64,000 bases of DNA from Clostridiales bacterium (GCA_024684375.1 JAIKWZ010000006.1:62001-126000), one strand, 5' to 3'. Positions 9,552 to 19,674 are shown, counted from the stretch's first letter. The notes: generated from the sequence alone by a model not told the origin. Translations and numbers: made by a program.

Positions 9552-10424
9552 TTATTCGACATTCTGAAGCTGTTCTCTGAGCTTCTCAACGGTGTTTTTT
9601 GCTTTCAAAGCGATACGAGTCAGTTCTATATCCTGTGACTTTGAGGCAATGGTGTTTACTTCGCGGTTCATTTCCTGCACAAGGAAGTCAAGACTGCGCC
9701 CGGATGGATCTTGCTGGTCGCAAAGCTTACGGGCATGTTCCACATGAGCTTTCAGCCGGACGATCTCCTCATCGATAGCTGTCTTGTCTGCGAGTAAAGC
9801 AATTTCCTGGGCGATCCTTTCTTCGCTGATCCCTTCTGCGATAAGCTGATCAAACCTTTTGCGAAGCCGCTGTGAACACTTGCTCATCGCTTTAGGATAG
9901 CGCAGCTCAGCTTCCCGTGCAAGCTGTTCGATATCGTCAATGTGCCTGAGCAATGCAAGACGCATTTTTCGGCCTTCTGTCTCCCGCATCTGGCACAGGC
10001 TATCGAGCGCCTGTGATAGCGCAGACAGTACAAGTGCGGAAACAGCATCTTCATCCTGCGGGTTTTCCAGGACCGAGATCACGTCGGGCAATGAGTAAAT
10101 GCTGTTAAGTCCGGTCTGCTCGTCGACGCCAAGAGAAGAGTTCAGTTTTTTCAGAGCATCAGCATATTTTTGTGCAAGTGCCTCGTTGATAAGCACCTCG
10201 CGGCTGTCACCGCGTTCGTTTCTAAACGAGATATTCGCGTCAACGCGGCCCCTGGAGAGCCGTTGTTCTATAGTCGACTTCACTATGGGTTCGACGAAAC
10301 CGAGCTGGCGAGGCAAGTTCACATTTATGTCGAGGAAGCGATGGTTCACACTTTTTAGCTCAACAGCCGCATTCATTCCGTTGCTGGAAATATACGCTTT
10401 GCCGTAGCCGGTCATCGAACGCAT
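9552..10424 (-). CDS. yicC: YicC/YloC family endoribonuclease
   Basis: A conserved protein of 290 residues. The family member in Escherichia coli is described as an endoribonuclease. The signature N-terminus MRSMTGYG and the C-terminal SLDFLVQEMNREVNTIASKSQD block are intact. It is preceded by GGGAGG and a TATAAT box (10447-10452), so it appears to be the first gene of the long operon running to prkC. Substrate specificity cannot be read from the sequence. Confidence 0.93.
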   Translation of the reverse strand: MRSMTGYGKAYISSNGMNAAVELKSVNHRFLDINVNLPRQLGFVEPIVKSTIEQRLSRGRVDANISFRNERGDSREVLINEALAQKYADALKKLNSSLGVDEQTGLNSIYSLPDVISVLENPQDEDAVSALVLSALSQALDSLCQMRETEGRKMRLALLRHIDDIEQLAREAELRYPKAMSKCSQRLRKRFDQLIAEGISEERIAQEIALLADKTAIDEEIVRLKAHVEHARKLCDQQDPSGRSLDFLVQEMNREVNTIASKSQDIELTRIALKAKNTVEKLREQLQNVE

Positions 10425-10446
10425 GCTCCACCTCCCACATTGATTT

Positions 10447-10455
10447 ATTATACCA
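10447..10455 (-). promoter_or_regulatory. Extended -10 promoter for the yicC-prkC operon
   Basis: On the minus strand the sequence reads TGGTATAAT, an extended -10 box (TGn plus TATAAT), about 25 bases before the yicC start. No good -35 is visible, as expected for extended -10 promoters. It lies in the short gap after ligA, so the operon can be transcribed independently of readthrough from ligA. Confidence 0.55.
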
Positions 10456-10473
10456 CATATCTCTTCTCTTGTG

Positions 10474-12456
10474 TTATGTTTTATATAATATTTTTTTGAA
10501 TTCAGTCTCGTCGATTATTCTGATTCCAAGCTTACGAGCTTTTTCCAATTTACTTCCTGCGTTTTCACCCGCAAGCACAAGGTCAGTCTTTGACGAAACA
10601 CTGGAAACTGCCTTGCCGCCAAACTGGCGGATCGTCTCTTCCGCCTCCTGCCGTGAATAGTCAGTGAGCGTTCCGGTCACCACAACAGTCATTCCGCTCA
10701 GCGAGGAACCTAATTTGTTGTTCTCCCACACGGGAGTCACCCCTTTTGAAAGAAGACCGTCGGTAAGGCGTTTTCCTTCTTCTGAAGCGAAATAATCAAG
10801 GATGGAATACGCAACTACCTCGCCTATGTCGCCTATCGAAGTCAGTTCCAAAGGCGATGCTGCTCTGAACTTTTCAACGCTTCCGAACGTTTCTGCCAGA
10901 TCTCGCGCGGTCTTTGTGCCGACATTTGGTATTCCAAGCGCATAAATAAACCTGTCGAGACGTATATGCTTACTCTTTTCCAACTCCTCAAGAAGTTTAT
11001 TTGCCTTTTTTTCTCCAAATCTGTCCAAGGAGAGCAGTCTCTCAAAAGTCAGATCATACAGTTCGTCACAGTCGCCCAAGCCTAACTCTTCGCAGAACTG
11101 TCGCGCGGTTTTTTCAGAGAACGCCTCTATATCCATTGCATCGCGTGACGCAAAGTGGCTTAAACGCATGACTATCTGATCCAAACAGTGCCTGGTGTTG
11201 GGGCAGTATAGAAACGCTCCTTTTTCCTCAAGACTATGCCCGCAGCAAGGACAAACCGTAGGCTTTTCTATCTCGGCTTCGTCCGGATAAAACTCATCGA
11301 CTCTTCCGGTTATTTCCGGTATGACCTCGTTGGAACGCCTGAGCCAGACACGGGAGTTGAGCTTGAGGCGCTTTCTTAGTATATCTCCATAATTGTTTAG
11401 CGTAGCCCTCTGAATTGTGGCTCCTGCCAAATCCACAGGCTCAACGTGCGCAAGCGGAGTGAGTTTGCCTGTCCTGCCAACTTCCCACGTGACCTTTTTT
11501 AGCTTTGTGGTCACTTCTTCCGCCTCGAATTTATACGCGACAGCCCAGCGCGGGAACTTTTCGGTCGCGCCCATGTAAGACCTTGTTTCAAAGTCGCTGA
11601 TTTTTACAACCGCGCCGTCGATAAGGTAATCCAGTCCGCCTCTGGCTTCTTCGATCGAGTTAATGGCGGATCTGATCCCTTTTAGGTCCTCGCAATAGAG
11701 TTCAGTGTCACTGACACAGAAACCGTTGTCCTTAAGGAAGCTCAGCATTTCTGACTGATTTGCAAACCTTTCTCCTTCAATATAGTTGACATCATAAAAA
11801 ATGGCGTCCAGATGCCTTGAGGCAGTGATCTGAGGATCGAGGTTCCTCAGCGCACCCGCAGCGGCATTTCTTGCATTTTTTAACGGTTCGTCAGCTGTTC
11901 TGTTATATTTTTCAAGCACGCTTAAGCGCATATAGCATTCACCGTGCACTTCTATAAGCCCCTTGAAAGGGATCGAAAGCGGAATGGAACGAACGGTCTT
12001 TGCCTGCGCAAGGATGCCCTCTCCTGTAACTCCGTTCCCGCGCGTTGCTGCCTGTACCAAAATGCCGTCCCTGTAAGTAAGGCATAGTGTCAGTCCATCA
12101 AATTTATGCTCCACTACAAAGCTTAAAGGGGGCAGCTTTATTCCGGAAGCAAGTCCGTCGGCACGAAGCTTTTCCGCCCTGTTGTACCACTCTGCGATCT
12201 CGTCAAGGCTCTGGGCCTTGTCCATGCTCAGCAGTCGATTGATATGCGTATGCGGTTCAAATCTTTCAAGGGGTCGGCCGCCCACCCGGTGTGTTGGAGA
12301 GTCTGGAAGAATGACCCCGCTGCTTTTTTCCAGTTTGACTAACTCGTCATACAATACGTCGTATTCTTTATCCGACACAGACGGAGAGTCAAGGTCATAG
12401 TATTCATGTGCGTATCGGTTAAGCTTATCAACAAGCTCTCGCATATACTCATTCAT
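10474..12456 (-). CDS. ligA: NAD-dependent DNA ligase
   Basis: Seals nicks in DNA using NAD+. It has 660 residues, with the adenylation domain first (NAD-binding Ia region with SDKEYDVLYDELVKLE; nucleophile lysine in VVEHKFDGLTL), then the OB fold. A four-cysteine zinc finger (CPCC...CPNTRHC), helix-hairpin-helix repeats and a C-terminal BRCT domain (SGMTVVVTGTLTDYSRQEAEE) follow. The motif around the nucleophile reads HKFDG rather than the common PKIDG, a tolerated variation. The start overlaps the pcrA stop as ATGA, so helicase and ligase are coupled. Confidence 0.97.
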   Translation of the reverse strand: MNEYMRELVDKLNRYAHEYYDLDSPSVSDKEYDVLYDELVKLEKSSGVILPDSPTHRVGGRPLERFEPHTHINRLLSMDKAQSLDEIAEWYNRAEKLRADGLASGIKLPPLSFVVEHKFDGLTLCLTYRDGILVQAATRGNGVTGEGILAQAKTVRSIPLSIPFKGLIEVHGECYMRLSVLEKYNRTADEPLKNARNAAAGALRNLDPQITASRHLDAIFYDVNYIEGERFANQSEMLSFLKDNGFCVSDTELYCEDLKGIRSAINSIEEARGGLDYLIDGAVVKISDFETRSYMGATEKFPRWAVAYKFEAEEVTTKLKKVTWEVGRTGKLTPLAHVEPVDLAGATIQRATLNNYGDILRKRLKLNSRVWLRRSNEVIPEITGRVDEFYPDEAEIEKPTVCPCCGHSLEEKGAFLYCPNTRHCLDQIVMRLSHFASRDAMDIEAFSEKTARQFCEELGLGDCDELYDLTFERLLSLDRFGEKKANKLLEELEKSKHIRLDRFIYALGIPNVGTKTARDLAETFGSVEKFRAASPLELTSIGDIGEVVAYSILDYFASEEGKRLTDGLLSKGVTPVWENNKLGSSLSGMTVVVTGTLTDYSRQEAEETIRQFGGKAVSSVSSKTDLVLAGENAGSKLEKARKLGIRIIDETEFKKILYKT

Positions 12457-14660
12457 AATTCTTTCTCCACTTTTCTAAGAACGGGCAGATGGCAGTCCAG
12501 GTCTTTGATACCGTAGGGAGAGCCGAAGTCTACTCTGGCGATACCGTTTTTTGCGCTGTATGCCAATACTGTTCCCACACCGAAGATCCTATGGCGCACT
12601 CGGTCGCCCGGATTGAAATTTGTCAGTGCTCCGCCGAAGGCCGAATTGGTTTTTGATCCATCAGCGCTTAGCGAAGTCTGGGAACGATAGGCGGAAAGCC
12701 TTTGATTAGGGCTTGAGGGCGAGAGGCTTGAAGGCTGCGAGGCGCTCCTCGCGTCGATCAACAGTGCGGAAGGTATCTCACCCACAAACCTGCTCACCGG
12801 ATTACTCTGCCTCTGATTAAACAGCAGACGGTTCCTTGCGCAGCTTAGGAACAAATACTTTTTAGCCCTGGTTATCCCTACATACATCAGTCGGCGCTCC
12901 TCCTCGAGCTCAGTTTCTTCCATCATCGCTCTGGCTATCGGAAATATACCCTCCTCAAGCCCCGTAAGGAACACAGCCCCGAATTCCAGGCCCTTGGCAG
13001 AATGCAGAGTCATAAGCGTAACAGTCTGGGTCTTCTCGTCAAGACGGTCGGTGTCAGTTACCAAAGCGACGTTCTCGAGAAAGCCGAGTATGCCTTCCTC
13101 AGGGTTTTGCCTTTCGTACTCGGCTACGGCGCTCACAAGCTCTTTAAGGTTTTCCACTCTTGAGACGTCTTCCGGATCGTTGGATTTTTCGTATTGTTTA
13201 ATCAATCCTGTTTTGTCCATCAGCTCCTGAATGAAATCAACAGGTGACATCTGGAACATAAGTGCAAGCAGCTCGGAAAGCAGGCTGCTGAAGTTCTTTA
13301 AGGCACCAGTTGCTCTTGCGCCAATGCCGATATCGTCAGCATTAAGAGCAGCGTTTAGCAGAGTGCTGCCTGTATTGGCTGCATACGCTGCCAGCATGTC
13401 TACCGTGGAATCGCCTATGCCTCGTTTAGGTTCGTTGATTACGCGCCTCAGCGAAACATCATCAGCAGGGTTGACCAGCAGGCGAAGGTATGCAATCGCA
13501 TCTTTTATTTCTTTGCGGTCATAGAATTTCAGCCCACCGTAAACACCGTACTTTATTCCGCGCCTGACGAGTGCCTCTTCAAGCACACGGCTCTGGGCAT
13601 TGGTCCGGTATAGCACAGCCATCTCGCCGTAGGGGATTCCCGCCATGGCAAGACGTCGAATACTATCCGCCACAAAAGAAGCCTCCTCACGTTCGTCAAG
13701 GGCTCTGAAAAAGCGGATCTTTTCTCCTTTGTCGGCACTGGACCAGAGTTCCTTGCTTTTTCTGGCTGCATTGTTTGAAATGACCCGGTTGGCTGCAGAA
13801 AGGATATTGCCAGTGGAGCGATAGTTTTCTTCAAGCTTTATTACTGTACAGCCAGGAAAATCTTTCTCGAAAGAAAGAATGTTGCGTATATCCGCGCCGC
13901 GCCATGAATAAATAGATTGATCGTCATCTCCCACCACGCACAGATTCCTGCGTTCCCCTGCCAACAATCTGACCAGTTGATACTGTGCGACGTTGGTGTC
14001 CTGGTATTCATCAACCATGATGTACCTGAATTTGTTCTGATAGCTTTCCAGGACAGGCGGATGAGAGGCCAGCAGTTCGAGAGTTTTTACAAGAAGATCG
14101 TCAAAGTCCAGCGCATTATTGCTTTTGAGTGTATTCTCATATTCAGAGTATACTTTGAAAATTGGTTTGCTTCTTGCGTCCGGGTTTTCATCCAGCCATT
14201 CCGTTGGCGTCAGCATCCGGTTTTTAGCGTCCGATATAACGCTTTTTATCATCCTGGGCGGATACTGCTTGTCATCAAGGTTCAGCTGCTTGCAAATCCG
14301 CTTGATGACTACTGTTTTATCGTCTTCGTCATAAATGGAAAACTCTCTTTTATAGCCAAGCTTTTCAATATCACGCCTGAGTATTCTGGCGCAGCAGGCA
14401 TGGAAGGTCATTATCCAGGCTTCTTCCGCCTTGCCTTCGCACAGTCTGTCGACCCTTTCGCGCATTTCTCTCGCGGCTTTATTGGTGAAAGTGATCATAA
14501 GGATCTGCCAGGCGGGGATGCCTTCGTCCAGCATATGAGCCATGCGGTATGTCAAAGCACGGGTTTTGCCGCTTCCCGCACCCGCAAGGATAAGAACAGC
14601 GCCGTCGATCGTCTGTACGGCTTTTCTTTGTTCGGGATTCAGCTTAGATAGATCCGTCAT
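12453..14660 (-). CDS. pcrA: ATP-dependent DNA helicase PcrA (UvrD/Rep family)
   Basis: An SF1A 3'-5' helicase in nucleotide excision repair and rolling-circle replication. Motifs appear in order: Q motif LNPEQRKAV, Walker A AGAGSGKTRALTYR, motif II VDEYQDTN, motif III VVGDDDQSIYSWRGADI, motif V TLMTLHSAKGLEF, and motif VI YVGITRAKKYLFLSCA. The C-terminal tail with a Tudor-like FNPGDRVRHRIFGVGTV segment is typical of Gram-positive PcrA and binds RNA polymerase. It has 735 residues. It starts five bases after the HAD phosphatase gene. Confidence 0.96.
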   Translation of the reverse strand: MTDLSKLNPEQRKAVQTIDGAVLILAGAGSGKTRALTYRMAHMLDEGIPAWQILMITFTNKAAREMRERVDRLCEGKAEEAWIMTFHACCARILRRDIEKLGYKREFSIYDEDDKTVVIKRICKQLNLDDKQYPPRMIKSVISDAKNRMLTPTEWLDENPDARSKPIFKVYSEYENTLKSNNALDFDDLLVKTLELLASHPPVLESYQNKFRYIMVDEYQDTNVAQYQLVRLLAGERRNLCVVGDDDQSIYSWRGADIRNILSFEKDFPGCTVIKLEENYRSTGNILSAANRVISNNAARKSKELWSSADKGEKIRFFRALDEREEASFVADSIRRLAMAGIPYGEMAVLYRTNAQSRVLEEALVRRGIKYGVYGGLKFYDRKEIKDAIAYLRLLVNPADDVSLRRVINEPKRGIGDSTVDMLAAYAANTGSTLLNAALNADDIGIGARATGALKNFSSLLSELLALMFQMSPVDFIQELMDKTGLIKQYEKSNDPEDVSRVENLKELVSAVAEYERQNPEEGILGFLENVALVTDTDRLDEKTQTVTLMTLHSAKGLEFGAVFLTGLEEGIFPIARAMMEETELEEERRLMYVGITRAKKYLFLSCARNRLLFNQRQSNPVSRFVGEIPSALLIDARSASQPSSLSPSSPNQRLSAYRSQTSLSADGSKTNSAFGGALTNFNPGDRVRHRIFGVGTVLAYSAKNGIARVDFGSPYGIKDLDCHLPVLRKVEKEL

Positions 14661-14665
14661 TGTTT

Positions 14666-15496
14666 TTACTTGCCCAACACCAGTTTGTTTATAGTAAGTC
14701 CTACGCCGCCCAAAGTATTGAGCGGAGCAATGTATTCGGCCACTTCCTTAAGCTCACTTACCGCGTTTTGCATCGCCACCGGATGTCCGCACGCGTTAAG
14801 CATGGATGTATCGTTTGTATAATCTCCGAAGGCCATTATTTCGCTTACGGGAATAGAATAAAAAGATGACAGAAAACGTATCGCACTGCCCTTATCAACG
14901 TTTTTTGCCATAACTTCGACGCTCGTAGAACCGCTTGCCGAATGGACTATGCCCTGTTTATCAAGTTCTGTTCTAAGCGCGGCAATCTTATCGAGATCCT
15001 CGCAAAAAGCGACAAACTTGTAGATGCCCGTTTTGGGTGCAGCATCGAACGATGTGACCTGCTCGGCGCTCAGTATCATACGGTTTTGAAGGTATCTTTT
15101 CAAAGAGCGTTTATGCCCCTGCGGCACCTCAGCTCGTGAGAAGGCGTAGTTGATATCTGCGGTATATATTTCGTAGTATGTTTCACCGTCCCACATTATA
15201 CGGTTTACTATTCCGGCGAACTCTTCGTCAAATGTGCCTTCAAAAATGCAATTGCCTTCTACTTTATCATCAATTCGGGCGCCATTTGCGGATACGATTA
15301 TAATATCATTACTGATCTCAGCGGCTTTTGTCATAAGAAAACGGTAATTTCGGCCACTGACAAGAGCGATTTTTATACCCTTTGACACGCATTCACGCAG
15401 GGCAACGACATTTGCCTCAGGGATTTGCTCCCATCCCCCAAACAGAGTACCGTCCATGTCCATGCAGATCAGTTTTACGTCAGAGCATTCAGCCAT
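14666..15496 (-). CDS. Cof-type HAD-superfamily hydrolase
   Basis: A probable sugar-phosphate or nucleotide phosphatase of the Cof/IIB class. Motif I is MDMDGTLFGG, motif II VSGRNYRFL, and motif III/IV FGDYTNDTSML, all intact. A large IIB cap lies between them. The ORF track starts at 15517, but AAGGAG sits eight bases before ATGGCTGAATGC, so the start at 15496 (277 residues) is preferred. It overlaps the end of the pseudouridine synthase gene. The substrate is not predictable. Confidence 0.88.
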   Translation of the reverse strand: MAECSDVKLICMDMDGTLFGGWEQIPEANVVALRECVSKGIKIALVSGRNYRFLMTKAAEISNDIIIVSANGARIDDKVEGNCIFEGTFDEEFAGIVNRIMWDGETYYEIYTADINYAFSRAEVPQGHKRSLKRYLQNRMILSAEQVTSFDAAPKTGIYKFVAFCEDLDKIAALRTELDKQGIVHSASGSTSVEVMAKNVDKGSAIRFLSSFYSIPVSEIMAFGDYTNDTSMLNACGHPVAMQNAVSELKEVAEYIAPLNTLGGVGLTINKLVLGK

Positions 15497-16368
15497 TTGA
15501 TTTTCTCCTTGGGGCAAACAAAAGTCTTGCCGGCATAAATTCCAAGTTCTTTATTATCTGAAAGCTTGATTTCCCTGCTCGCCAGGCACATCTGATGAAG
15601 TGCTAGCGCCTTATTCACGCTATAATTCCCGTATTTTTCGTCACCAAGCACAGGGTGGCCAATGTGGGCAAGTTGGGCACGTATCTGATGCGTACGCCCT
15701 GTAGCAATCTTTACTTCCAGTAGAGAGAGTTTATTCTGTTGAACATTTATCTCTTTGAGAACATGATAGTCAGACCTTGCTTCTAACGAGTCAGTATGCT
15801 TGTCCGAAGAGACCGAAACTCTTGCGGCCGCGCTGTCCTTCGAAATGAAGGAAGTAATATCTCCCGTCTTTTCTGCGAAAGGGCCCAAACACAGCGCATA
15901 ATATGTTTTTTTGAGCAGATGTTTCCTGAAAGCGTTTAGACAGAGTGATTCGGTCTCTTCATCAAATGCCGCCAGCATCACCCCGCATGTCTGAGTATCC
16001 AGACGGTGCACTAGCCTCGCAGTCGACTGATGAATTTGCAACCTGGCAAGGACAGTATCCGCACCGATACCATAGCTGTCGACGTCAACAGGCAGTCCGG
16101 AGGGCTTGACAAAAGCGATCAACTTTCCGTCATCAAATATCGTATCCAGAGAAAGGTCGTATTCAAAGTCGGCATAAAGCGTGACCTCGTCACCTGCCTT
16201 GACGTTTGAATCAGCCTGCGCCCTTTCTGAGTTAAGCCTGCATTGCCTGCTTCCAAGAAGCCTTGTTACTCTGCCTGCTCCCAGCATTGGATACGCTCTC
16301 CTCAGATAATCCCTGACAGGCATGGACTTAACTCTTTGCGGCACTATCGAGCTTAGCCTGGTGACCAT
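15475..16368 (-). CDS. RluA-family pseudouridine synthase
   Basis: Converts uridine to pseudouridine in rRNA or tRNA. The catalytic motif is ARLVHRLDTQTCGVML (Asp in HRLD). A degraded S4-like N-terminal region (RRAYPMLGAGRVTRLL) and the C-terminal GRTHQIRAQLAHIGHPVLGD block are present. It has 297 residues. The ATG has GGAGG eight bases upstream, directly after the yigZ stop. RluC/RluD-like function is likely, but the exact target uridines are unknown. Confidence 0.9.
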   Translation of the reverse strand: MVTRLSSIVPQRVKSMPVRDYLRRAYPMLGAGRVTRLLGSRQCRLNSERAQADSNVKAGDEVTLYADFEYDLSLDTIFDDGKLIAFVKPSGLPVDVDSYGIGADTVLARLQIHQSTARLVHRLDTQTCGVMLAAFDEETESLCLNAFRKHLLKKTYYALCLGPFAEKTGDITSFISKDSAAARVSVSSDKHTDSLEARSDYHVLKEINVQQNKLSLLEVKIATGRTHQIRAQLAHIGHPVLGDEKYGNYSVNKALALHQMCLASREIKLSDNKELGIYAGKTFVCPKEKIKWLNALT

Positions 16369-16371
16369 CAG

Positions 16372-17007
16372 CTATTCCTCCCAGGCCAAATCCTGAACGC
16401 CCGTTTTCATATAAGTGATTTTTCCGTCAAGGCTCTGGATCAGTCCGGAGATCAGCCCTTTTGAATCCTGCTGTTTCACGGTAAGAGAAACCTTTACTGA
16501 GGCCCCAAACTCTTTTGAAATGTCACGCACAGGCTGAGATTTAAGAAAGAATTCCAGCCTTCCAAGATTAGGGTATGCAACATCAATTTCGATCCGCTCA
16601 CTTGGGAAAACTGTACCGACTCCGCATATGTCTATAGCTTTTGCGCAGCCTGAAGAATACGCCCTGACAAGTCCGCCTGACCCCAGAAGGATCCCACCGA
16701 AATAACGCGTTATGACTACGCAGCAGTTTGTGACGGTTCGGTTTTTAATGACCTCCATCATCGGAAGGCCGGCGGTCCCCGCCGGTTCCCCGTCGTCTGA
16801 GTAACGCATTATACCCATATTGTCGCCTATAGCGTAGGCGTAGCAGTTATGGGAAGCGTCAGAATACTCGCTCCGCTTTTCTTTTATAAACTGAACAGCC
16901 TCCTCCTCTGTCCGGCAGGGTTTGCCGTGACAGAGGAAGCGGCTTTTATTTATCACAAGCGTATCAGTAGCCTGTGAAAGCAATGTTTTGTAGGGCTTGT
17001 TTGGCAT
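16372..17007 (-). CDS. yigZ: YigZ/IMPACT family protein
   Basis: A conserved protein of 211 residues with the UPF0029 (IMPACT) N-terminal domain, recognisable by HNCYAYAIGDN and YSDDGEPAGTAGLPM followed by TRYFGGILLGSGGLVRAYS. A C-terminal EF-G-like ferredoxin fold domain comes after residue 135. Its biochemical role is unsettled; a link to translation or proteolysis has been suggested for relatives. The start overlaps the tyrS stop (TAATG), so it belongs to the T-box operon. Confidence 0.93.
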   Translation of the reverse strand: MPNKPYKTLLSQATDTLVINKSRFLCHGKPCRTEEEAVQFIKEKRSEYSDASHNCYAYAIGDNMGIMRYSDDGEPAGTAGLPMMEVIKNRTVTNCCVVITRYFGGILLGSGGLVRAYSSGCAKAIDICGVGTVFPSERIEIDVAYPNLGRLEFFLKSQPVRDISKEFGASVKVSLTVKQQDSKGLISGLIQSLDGKITYMKTGVQDLAWEE

Positions 17008-18242
17008 TATTTAAGGATGAGCCTGTGATACGCTTTTTTGCCCCTGCGTATAAGCAAACCGTCGCCTTTGAGCATATCAGAGTTTATTCGGAAGTCTTCA
17101 TCGGTCACCTTGTCGTTCCCGATGTAAAGACCGCCCTGCTGTATGGCCTTGCGCGCTTCTCCGTTGCTTTTGAAGAGGCCGACTTTGCTGGCCCATGCAA
17201 GCAGCCTGTTTTCCGAGGCAAGCTCTTCTTCGGTTACTTCGGTGGTGGGTGTGGAACCAGCCGCGCCGCTGCCGCTGAAAAGCGCTTCGGCCGCAGCCTT
17301 GGCTTTGTTAGCCTCTTCCTCCCCGTGAATAAGCTTGGTGACTTCGTAAGCCAGAGTGACCTTGGCTTCATTGATGCGGCTGTCCCTGTAAGAGCCGAGA
17401 CGTTTTACCTCTTCCATGGGCAGGAAGGTGAGAAGGCTTAGACACTTCTCAACGTCTGCGTCGTCAACGTTCCTCCAGTACTGGTAGAAATCGTAAGGAC
17501 TGGTTTTCGCGGGGTCAAGCCAAAGCGCGCCCTTTTCAGTCTTGCCCATCTTTCTGCCGTCATGAGTGAGCAACAGCTTAAACGTAAGAGCAAAGGCAGG
17601 CTTTTCAAGCTTTCTGCGGATAAGGTCAGCGCCGGAGAGCATGTTGCTCCACTGGTCGTCACCGCCTGTCTGCAGACAGCAGCCATATTTTTCAAAAAGC
17701 TGCAAAAAGTCGTAGGACTGCATTAGCATGTAGTTGAACTCAAGGAAGGTGAGCCCCTTTTCAAGCCTTTGCCTGTAACATTCTGCGGTGAGCATCCGAT
17801 TGACCGAGAACAAAGCGCCTACATCCCTTAAAAAGCTTATGTAATTAAGGTTTCTGAGCCAATCTCCGTTGTTGACTATGATAGCAGAGTTGGGTTTTGT
17901 TTCATCGAAATCAAGGAAACGCTCCATCTGCTTTTTGATGTGGGCAACGTTATCATCGATAGTCTCAACGGTCATCATTTTGCGCATGTCGGTTTTGCCG
18001 GAAGGGTCTCCTATCATTGCCGTGCCGCCACCCATCAGAGCGATAGGCTTATGGCCCGCCCGCTGAAGGTGTGCCATGGCCATTATCGGAATGTAGTGAC
18101 CGATGTGAAGACTGTCGGCAGTTGGATCAAATCCAGTGTAAAAGGTGACCATGCCGTTTTCGAAAGTCTTGTTGAGTTCATCTTCAAAAGTCGTCTGGGC
18201 AATGAAGCCGCGTTCCCTTAAAATATCAAGTGCGTTTTTCAT
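17007..18242 (-). CDS. tyrS: Tyrosyl-tRNA synthetase
   Basis: Charges tRNA-Tyr. A class Ic synthetase of 411 residues, with the HIGH motif as LHIGHY near residue 47, tyrosine pocket residues in QSYDFLQLF and GGDDQWSNM, the KMSKS equivalent [14 protein letters not shown], and a C-terminal S4 RNA-binding domain ([17 protein letters not shown]). It follows the aminotransferase gene by 13 bases. The T-box leader upstream carries an apparent UAC specifier, so expression should rise when tRNA-Tyr is uncharged. Confidence 0.97.
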   Translation of the reverse strand: MKNALDILRERGFIAQTTFEDELNKTFENGMVTFYTGFDPTADSLHIGHYIPIMAMAHLQRAGHKPIALMGGGTAMIGDPSGKTDMRKMMTVETIDDNVAHIKKQMERFLDFDETKPNSAIIVNNGDWLRNLNYISFLRDVGALFSVNRMLTAECYRQRLEKGLTFLEFNYMLMQSYDFLQLFEKYGCCLQTGGDDQWSNMLSGADLIRRKLEKPAFALTFKLLLTHDGRKMGKTEKGALWLDPAKTSPYDFYQYWRNVDDADVEKCLSLLTFLPMEEVKRLGSYRDSRINEAKVTLAYEVTKLIHGEEEANKAKAAAEALFSGSGAAGSTPTTEVTEEELASENRLLAWASKVGLFKSNGEARKAIQQGGLYIGNDKVTDEDFRINSDMLKGDGLLIRRGKKAYHRLILK

Positions 18243-18255
18243 GTCAAATCTCCTG

Positions 18256-19440
18256 TCAGTTGTTATTGATTACCTTGGATAGCTTCTCCATGCCTTCGCT
18301 GATCTTGTCAGTCGGGCTGTTGGAGAAATTGAGCCTTAGTGTGTCTAAATGTCCTCCTTCGGCATAGAAATGAGTGCCGGGCACATATGCTACGCCGCTT
18401 TCTACAGCCGGTTCGAGCAGGCTTACGGCATTTTTGTTCCCGGGCAGTTTGGCCCAAACGAACAGCCCGCCCTCCGGCTTTATATATCGCGTGCCCTCAG
18501 GGAAAAGCGCAAACCCTTTAAGCATAGCATCCAGTTGGTCGCGGTAACCGGCCCTGATCCTTACGAGATGCTCAGGCAAAAGTCCTTTTCTCAGATACGC
18601 GTCCACGATCGCCTGTGTCAGCAGCGGGCAGTGCAGATCGCTGGACTGTTTTCCGATCACGCACTTTCTCATAAGGGTCGGGATGCTTATCACCATAGCT
18701 CCTACGCGCATACCGGGAGAAATGATCTTGGAAAAGCTGGCAAGATACACGGTCCAGCCTTCCTTATCGAAGCTTTTGATTGTCGGAAGAGACTCCCCCT
18801 CGTATCTGAGATCATGATAAGGGTCGTCTTCCGCGACGATCACACCGTAACGAGCGGCAATGTCAGCAATAGCCACGCGCCTATCAACAGGAAGTGTAGT
18901 GCCGGTAGGATTCTGGAATGTTGGAATTATGTACACAAGCTTTGGCTTGTGTTTTATGATAGCAGCCTCCAGCGCATCTGGAAGCAAGCCGTTTTCGTCA
19001 CACTCTACACCTACCGGTATGCCATGGTAGGTCCTTATCGCCTGAAGCGCGCCAAGAAACGTCGGATCCTCTACCAGCACAACGTCACCCGGATCTATCA
19101 GTGCCTTGAGCAGAATGTCAAAACCCTGAGTAGAGCCTTCAGTAGGCAAGACCTCGTTTTCTTCACAAGGCACACCTATATTTGTCAGATACTTTTGGGC
19201 AGACTCCTTAAGCGGCTTCCAGCCTTCGGACGCGCCGTATTGCAGGATCGCCGGGCCTGCTGCTTCAATAACCTCTTTTGCTAAAGGCGCGATGACCTCG
19301 GGCTCAAGTGCAGCGTTGGAAGGATTCCCGCCTGCAAACGAGATCATTCCGGGTTTACCAAGCAGTTTAAAGATGTCCCTAATGGCGCTGCCTGTGATTG
19401 GGTTCATATGCCTGGCAAAATAACTCTCGTCAAAAACCAT
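18256..19440 (-). CDS. PLP-dependent class I/II aminotransferase, probably aromatic amino acid
   Basis: A fold-type I aminotransferase of the 2-aminoadipate/LysN/MocR-catalytic group. The pyridoxal lysine lies in [30 protein letters not shown] and [13 protein letters not shown] are the other cofactor-contact blocks. The ORF-track start (19497) lies inside the T-box antiterminator and terminator and cannot be right. The ATG at 19440, with GGAGG nine bases upstream, gives 394 residues. Sharing a Tyr-type T-box with tyrS suggests a role in tyrosine or other aromatic amino acid metabolism; that substrate is inferred. Confidence 0.88.
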   Translation of the reverse strand: MVFDESYFARHMNPITGSAIRDIFKLLGKPGMISFAGGNPSNAALEPEVIAPLAKEVIEAAGPAILQYGASEGWKPLKESAQKYLTNIGVPCEENEVLPTEGSTQGFDILLKALIDPGDVVLVEDPTFLGALQAIRTYHGIPVGVECDENGLLPDALEAAIIKHKPKLVYIIPTFQNPTGTTLPVDRRVAIADIAARYGVIVAEDDPYHDLRYEGESLPTIKSFDKEGWTVYLASFSKIISPGMRVGAMVISIPTLMRKCVIGKQSSDLHCPLLTQAIVDAYLRKGLLPEHLVRIRAGYRDQLDAMLKGFALFPEGTRYIKPEGGLFVWAKLPGNKNAVSLLEPAVESGVAYVPGTHFYAEGGHLDTLRLNFSNSPTDKISEGMEKLSKVINNN

Positions 19441-19452
19441 ACATTCCTCCAT

Positions 19453-19668
19453 AAAAAAACGCCTTCCATCAAAGAAGGCGTCAAAACGCTGTACCACTTC
19501 TGTTCGTTTGCCGAAGCAAACCTCTGAAGCTGTAACGGGCAGACCCGACAGGGACTACTGTGGTTCACCCCTGTTGCTCGGGAGCGTATTCACGCAGTTC
19601 ATCCTTCCGTCTTGCACCGACCGACGTATCTCTTTAGAAATCCGGGCGTTACTCTTTCCCTCATCGCA
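19453..19668 (-). promoter_or_regulatory. T-box riboswitch leader, apparent tyrosine specifier
   Basis: The transcript leader between the promoter and the aminotransferase has T-box hallmarks. A long Stem I region ends GTGAATACGCTCCCGAGC, where TAC sits in the usual specifier position. The T-box sequence is AGTGGTACAGCG (19487-19498), with the UGGU bulge that would pair a tRNA ending A-CCA. An intrinsic terminator ACGCCTTC-TTTGATG-GAAGGCGT plus seven T (19453-19481) follows. The UGGU bulge agrees with the A73 discriminator of tRNA-Tyr, and tyrS is downstream. Uncharged tRNA-Tyr should stabilise the antiterminator and let transcription continue. Confidence 0.88.
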
Positions 19669-19674
19669 GGAACA

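Noticed and set aside
13917-14651. 244-codon ORF antisense to pcrA
   Set aside because: A shadow of the helicase gene; all helicase motifs are on the minus strand.
18349-19284. 311-codon ORF antisense to the aminotransferase
   Set aside because: It lies wholly inside a well-supported gene on the other strand and has no family features.
19441-19497. N-terminal extension of the aminotransferase in the ORF track
   Set aside because: The bases form the T-box sequence and terminator hairpin; the ATG at 19440 has the proper ribosome site.
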